Of a DNA stretch of 64,000 nucleotides, positions 61,051 through 64,000 are shown piece by piece; the stretch's first letter is position 1, and each line of letters opens with the position of its first letter. The notes below the pieces were generated by a model. That model did not search any database. It saw only the letters and a list, made by a program, of their open reading frames with translations, and was not told the origin of the DNA. Source of the DNA: an uncultured Bacteroidota bacterium (GTDB lineage Bacteria; Bacteroidota; Bacteroidia; Chitinophagales; Chitinophagaceae); assembly GCA_903903635.1 (NCBI GenBank), contig CAIUZK010000083.1, positions 23,178-87,177 on the forward strand, written 5' to 3'. Both the position numbers and the translations under genes were made by a program.

Positions 61051-61911
61051 TTATTTTTTATTTCCTTCGTTAATGCCTGATAAAATTCTCGTCAATAATC
61101 CTATATTATCTTCAACAGTATTATCAAAGTATTCTGTCATTATAGCACCCATCCTGCTGCTATGTTGACCGCTCGTATTTTCTTCAATAATTCGCTTTAC
61201 CCTGTTTGCTATCTCGTCATTTCTTTTAAGTATTTCACCCATTTCTCTCCCTAATACAGTTGCGGCAATTTCAATCAGTTCAGCATTTTCATCTAAAAAA
61301 AGTTCGTTATGATTTACATAAATTTCTTCTTCATGAATATTAAAATAATGCTTCAACATATCGCTAATGTCGAGAATGTCATCTCGTCTTACTTCCGGCC
61401 TATCATCCCAGGCAATTATTTTCAACAAAACTACTCCAGCTAATGTACAGAACTTAAAGCGGTTTCCGCTCTCCAATTCCATTTCCGGTAAACCCTCTTC
61501 ATAAACTTCTCTAAAACCATCAACATATATAGTTGTGTAACCAGTTCCTTCTACATGTACTTTACCATTATCTTCTATATCACCAAAAGGCATTAAATCC
61601 ACTTCAGTTCCATCCTTCCATATCAATACAAATGAGTTTCCATGATAAGAATTAAAACCTTCTTCGCTTATCAGGTAATCTTTTAGCTCACTGTATGTTT
61701 GGGTATCAGGTATAAATACAGCAAAGTCAACATCAGTTGTAGTTCTTTTAGGTCTTTTATTATTCATACCCAACCACATATCACGAGCAAGTGCACCTAC
61801 CAAATAAAAATCTACTTTAAATTTTGTAAAACCACGTTCCAAAGCGTCAAGCATTCGTGCTATGGCTGGGTCTTGCCTCAATTGGTCATAGCTTATTTTG
61901 TAAGTACTCAT
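61051..61911 (-). CDS. abiEii: AbiEii/AbiGii-type nucleotidyltransferase toxin
   Basis: A 286-residue nucleotidyltransferase-fold protein. VGALARDMWL, the TTDVDFAVF motif with Asp60 and Asp62, and a third acid in DLMPFG (Asp105) form the metal site. Type IV abortive-infection toxins of this family modify tRNA or bind GTP. The start overlaps the antitoxin gene by 26 bases, so the pair is co-translated. Genes of this kind defend against phage and stabilise mobile DNA. Confidence 0.82.
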   Translation of the reverse strand: MSTYKISYDQLRQDPAIARMLDALERGFTKFKVDFYLVGALARDMWLGMNNKRPKRTTTDVDFAVFIPDTQTYSELKDYLISEEGFNSYHGNSFVLIWKDGTEVDLMPFGDIEDNGKVHVEGTGYTTIYVDGFREVYEEGLPEMELESGNRFKFCTLAGVVLLKIIAWDDRPEVRRDDILDISDMLKHYFNIHEEEIYVNHNELFLDENAELIEIAATVLGREMGEILKRNDEIANRVKRIIEENTSGQHSSRMGAIMTEYFDNTVEDNIGLLTRILSGINEGNKK

Positions 61912-62899
61912 CTAATATTTTTTTTGCAGTTTCCATACATCTTCTATCTCCTGTATTTATCAGATCGGCATATACTAATTCAGGGGGAGCAATATTCCAA
62001 TTTACTTCATTGTAATTCCAGAATTTTTTATAAACCTGCACGTTGCCCTTATTGTCAGGTATTAGCCGGTAATTCTTAATTAAATCATTTCTGCTTTCGT
62101 CCGTATATATCGTTAGTATTTCTGGTTTTAAATAATGTGTCAATAAATCTCCTCCTGCTTCCCCTCCCCAAAAAGTTATACCTGTTTTTATGGGTAAGTT
62201 TTTCCAATGAAGGAAGTCTTCATTTTTCAAAAAACGAAACGTACCAATATTCAGGACGGGTTTTAACCGCTCCTGGTAAGCCACTAACCATTTTTCCAAT
62301 AATTCTTTTTTATTAACCAGTTTATATTCATTCTTATTAAGCTTTAGCAAAAAGCCCGTTTCTTTCAAACCATTCATCACGTAGTTAATGTTACCCAAAC
62401 CTACACCAGCCTTTTGAGCTATATCCCTGTAAGGGTAGTTAACAAATTCATTATTAAGTAAAAAATGGAATACTAGCCTGAGCCCGGTTTTTGTAAAAGC
62501 CCTGTTAGTTTTTTCTTTGCCTGTTTGTAATGGTTTTTGGTTATCAATCCATAAATACATTCCCAAATTCTTGAAGTATATATTGCCATTTGTTTCCAGG
62601 TAGGCAATTCCCTTCTGTCTTAATTCTTCTTTTATTTTAGGAAAGAGGTGCTCTGCTATTAATAAAAAAGGTTTGTGCGTATTGGCAATTTCTTCAATTT
62701 GATATAGCTGGTGGTTTCTAAGACCTGTTTTTACCTCAATGAATATTTTATATTCTTTATTATCAACGTTTAGCGTAATAACTCCGTCAATTCCATTATC
62801 TTTACCTATCACATTATTTTCCCAATCACCTTTAATCTTAGTGTTCTTCTCAAGGTTTTCGAGTGCTATATGTACTATTTTTTCTTCTTTTGTGTTCAT
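61886..62899 (-). CDS. abiEi: AbiEi-type antitoxin with nuclease-like N-terminus
   Basis: A 337-residue protein. The N-terminal ~100 residues contain GIDGVITL (Asp38) and FIEVKTG (Glu55, Lys57), a PD-(D/E)xK nuclease-like pattern. The middle has a winged-helix segment (YPYRDIAQKAGVGLGNINYV) and the C-terminus a WGGEAGGDLLTHYLKP segment seen in AbiEi antitoxins. It should neutralise the toxin indirectly and repress its own promoter. I start at 62899 (MNTKEEK), behind the -7 box at 62931-62938. A 51-bp dyad overlaps promoter and start. Confidence 0.75.
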   Translation of the reverse strand: MNTKEEKIVHIALENLEKNTKIKGDWENNVIGKDNGIDGVITLNVDNKEYKIFIEVKTGLRNHQLYQIEEIANTHKPFLLIAEHLFPKIKEELRQKGIAYLETNGNIYFKNLGMYLWIDNQKPLQTGKEKTNRAFTKTGLRLVFHFLLNNEFVNYPYRDIAQKAGVGLGNINYVMNGLKETGFLLKLNKNEYKLVNKKELLEKWLVAYQERLKPVLNIGTFRFLKNEDFLHWKNLPIKTGITFWGGEAGGDLLTHYLKPEILTIYTDESRNDLIKNYRLIPDNKGNVQVYKKFWNYNEVNWNIAPPELVYADLINTGDRRCMETAKKILDEYLQNKL

Positions 62900-62944
62900 A
62901 AAATGCCTTAGTTCAAGAAACGTGAACATTCAAAATTAGTGAAC
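62894..62944 (-). promoter_or_regulatory. AbiE operator: double dyad over the promoter
   Basis: GTTCA starts at 62894 and 62911, and TGAAC at 62923 and 62940. The two left sites are 17 bp apart, the two right sites 17 bp apart, and all four are symmetric about base 62919. The -7 box TAATTTTG (gene strand) at 62931-62938 lies between the right-hand pair and the left site touches the ATG. This is a textbook place for antitoxin autorepression. Confidence 0.7.
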
Positions 62945-63029
62945 ATTTTTAAATTTTAAAACCTTTTATCATTTTTTATGTTTTATTTACGAGGCAGCAC
63001 GAACAACCCATAAAATTAAATCGCTATAG

Positions 63030-63926
63030 CTATACTACCCTTTCTTCCAGTACCCCTTTCCATTCAACAAATCCCTTTTTAGTATCAGAATAATCGTGAA
63101 TAATCCGGCTAAAGTAATCAGGTGCTTTTTTGATATAAGAGTTTCTGCCTGTTTGCTTCATTTCGTTAAGGCTGGTTTCTATTTCTTTAATCACAGCCCG
63201 CAAAGCTTCTTTATCCTTAGCAATATGCCACAGATAGGTTGCTTCTTCACTATCAAGGGTTTCCCAGATCAAGTGATATTTATTTTCTCCTGCAATCAGG
63301 AAAATGAAAGAGAAGGGTTGTAGAATAAACCGCAGCTTTAAAACAGAAGCTTCATGCTTTGCTGCTAAATATTTTATCTGGAGAAAGTGTTTTGCTGACT
63401 CCATTTTTAATACCTCGTTGAGCAACGCAGTTTCATTTTCCAGCAATGCGCAAATGCATTGATTCGACTGTTTCAAATCATCAAAAGATAAAATTGATTT
63501 AGCATTACCATCCCCTTTAAATTTCTTAAAATCCCGTCTTACAAATTCAAATCTTACGGAATCAATGATCTCCCCGTTTATTGAATTTACCTCATCGGAA
63601 GTAGCTTCATAGGAAAGGACGTTCAGCTTATCATGCTTTATCCTGATGCTTACTGTAATAGATTTTGTCTTCAGGATTTTTGAGAAGTATTCTTTAATAG
63701 CCTCAAACTCTGGTCTGGCATCAGTATTGGGTATTTCTATGATAATATCTTTCCTGATTGCAGATAAATAAAAAGGGACAGTAACACACCCATTTCCAAA
63801 TCCGATCTTTTTAAACGGTATTTTTATGATCTTTTCAAATACCCACCATTGCTCTATTGGTTGGATATTCCGCGTAAAGTGACCCCTCTTTTCCTCGCCA
63901 AACTGACCCACCATAGTTAATCTCAA
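63030..63926 (-). CDS. Unknown protein upstream of the AbiE pair
   Basis: A 298-residue soluble protein with no recognised motif. It is rich in Lys, Glu, Ile and Phe and AT-rich in codon use like the AbiE genes. It has a mixed alpha/beta look with a conserved-looking hydrophobic core (LRFILQPFSFIFLIAGENKY) and an acidic/aromatic segment LIWETLDSEEATYLWHI. No signal peptide or membrane helix. It ends 131 bases before the AbiEi start, so it has its own transcript. A downstream ATG at 63914 is possible. Position suggests a defence or mobile-element role; function not assigned. Confidence 0.6.
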   Translation of the reverse strand: MRLTMVGQFGEEKRGHFTRNIQPIEQWWVFEKIIKIPFKKIGFGNGCVTVPFYLSAIRKDIIIEIPNTDARPEFEAIKEYFSKILKTKSITVSIRIKHDKLNVLSYEATSDEVNSINGEIIDSVRFEFVRRDFKKFKGDGNAKSILSFDDLKQSNQCICALLENETALLNEVLKMESAKHFLQIKYLAAKHEASVLKLRFILQPFSFIFLIAGENKYHLIWETLDSEEATYLWHIAKDKEALRAVIKEIETSLNEMKQTGRNSYIKKAPDYFSRIIHDYSDTKKGFVEWKGVLEERVV

Positions 63927-63959
63927 AAATGAGTGCGTTATTTAGTTGCTTCACTGTTA

Positions 63960-63967
63960 CAAATATA
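63960..63967 (-). promoter_or_regulatory. -7 promoter element for the unknown gene
   Basis: TATATTTG on the minus strand matches TAnnTTTG and lies about 34 bases before the ATG at 63926. No -33 box is clear. Confidence 0.35.
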
Positions 63968-64000
63968 GTTTACTTAATCCGTTTCATTTGTGTCATTATC

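Overview
The window is chromosomal DNA of a member of the Bacteroidota, probably a Chitinophaga/Sphingobacteria-type soil or water bacterium. The evidence is several secreted proteins with type IX secretion (T9SS) C-terminal sorting domains, TonB-dependent receptors with carboxypeptidase-regulatory-like N-termini, single-domain response regulators, and repeated TAnnTTTG (-7) promoter elements, which are typical of this phylum. No rRNA, tRNA, CRISPR array, transposase or integrase was recognised.

Layout. 1-9.4 kb holds ordinary genes: a serine-hydrolase lipoprotein (cut by the window edge), an SDR / acyl-CoA synthetase / UbiA-like trio, a T9SS protein, trmB, a very small DUF5522 gene coupled to an alkyltransferase-like gene, and an L,D-transpeptidase lipoprotein. 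9.5-34.8 kb is a 25-kb minus-strand catabolic island of 20 genes. 34.8-36 kb holds its upstream region and a gene broken by a stop codon. 36-57 kb is a secreted/outer-membrane region: a 2145-residue Ig-repeat T9SS protein, a divergent T9SS protein, a phytase-like esterase, an endonuclease/phosphatase-family T9SS protein, two duplicated TonB-receptor + beta-helix-lipoprotein modules, and a T9SS beta-propeller. 57-60.5 kb is a repeat-rich histidine kinase with three receiver-only response regulators. 61-64 kb is an AT-rich accessory end with an AbiE-type toxin-antitoxin pair and an unknown gene.

Main discovery candidate. The island contains, on one strand, a HisC-like aminotransferase, a three-subunit xanthine-dehydrogenase-family Mo hydroxylase, an indolepyruvate-type 2-oxoacid oxidoreductase (large subunit fused to a GltD-like flavoprotein), a CaiB-type CoA transferase, a B12-dependent acyl-CoA mutase in two subunits, a four-subunit 2-oxoacid:ferredoxin oxidoreductase, a thiolase with a DUF35-fused partner, an acyl-CoA dehydrogenase, a RidA-family protein, hydantoinase A and B, and a hydroxyacyl-CoA dehydrogenase/enoyl-CoA hydratase fusion. 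This enzyme set matches the oxygen-independent indole-3-acetate pathway described for Aromatoleum/Azoarcus: hydroxylation of the pyrrole ring, lactam opening by a hydantoinase, CoA transfer, B12 rearrangement of arylsuccinyl-CoA to benzylmalonyl-CoA, oxidative decarboxylation, beta-oxidation and thiolysis. Here the indoleacetate-CoA ligase is absent. An aminotransferase and an indolepyruvate oxidoreductase could instead make indoleacetyl-CoA directly from tryptophan. I infer a tryptophan (or other aryl amino acid/arylacetate) to 2-aminobenzoyl-CoA route in a Bacteroidota. Active-site residues in the mutase and in the acyl-CoA dehydrogenase fit that reading.

Second candidate. Five promoters between 42 and 57 kb carry (G)GTAA motifs repeated every 11 bp, the geometry of PhoB/OmpR-family (Pho-box-like) sites. 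Their genes, together with the nearby phytase-like and endonuclease/phosphatase genes, look like a phosphorus-scavenging regulon. The AbiE pair has a clear 51-bp dyad operator over its promoter and start codon.
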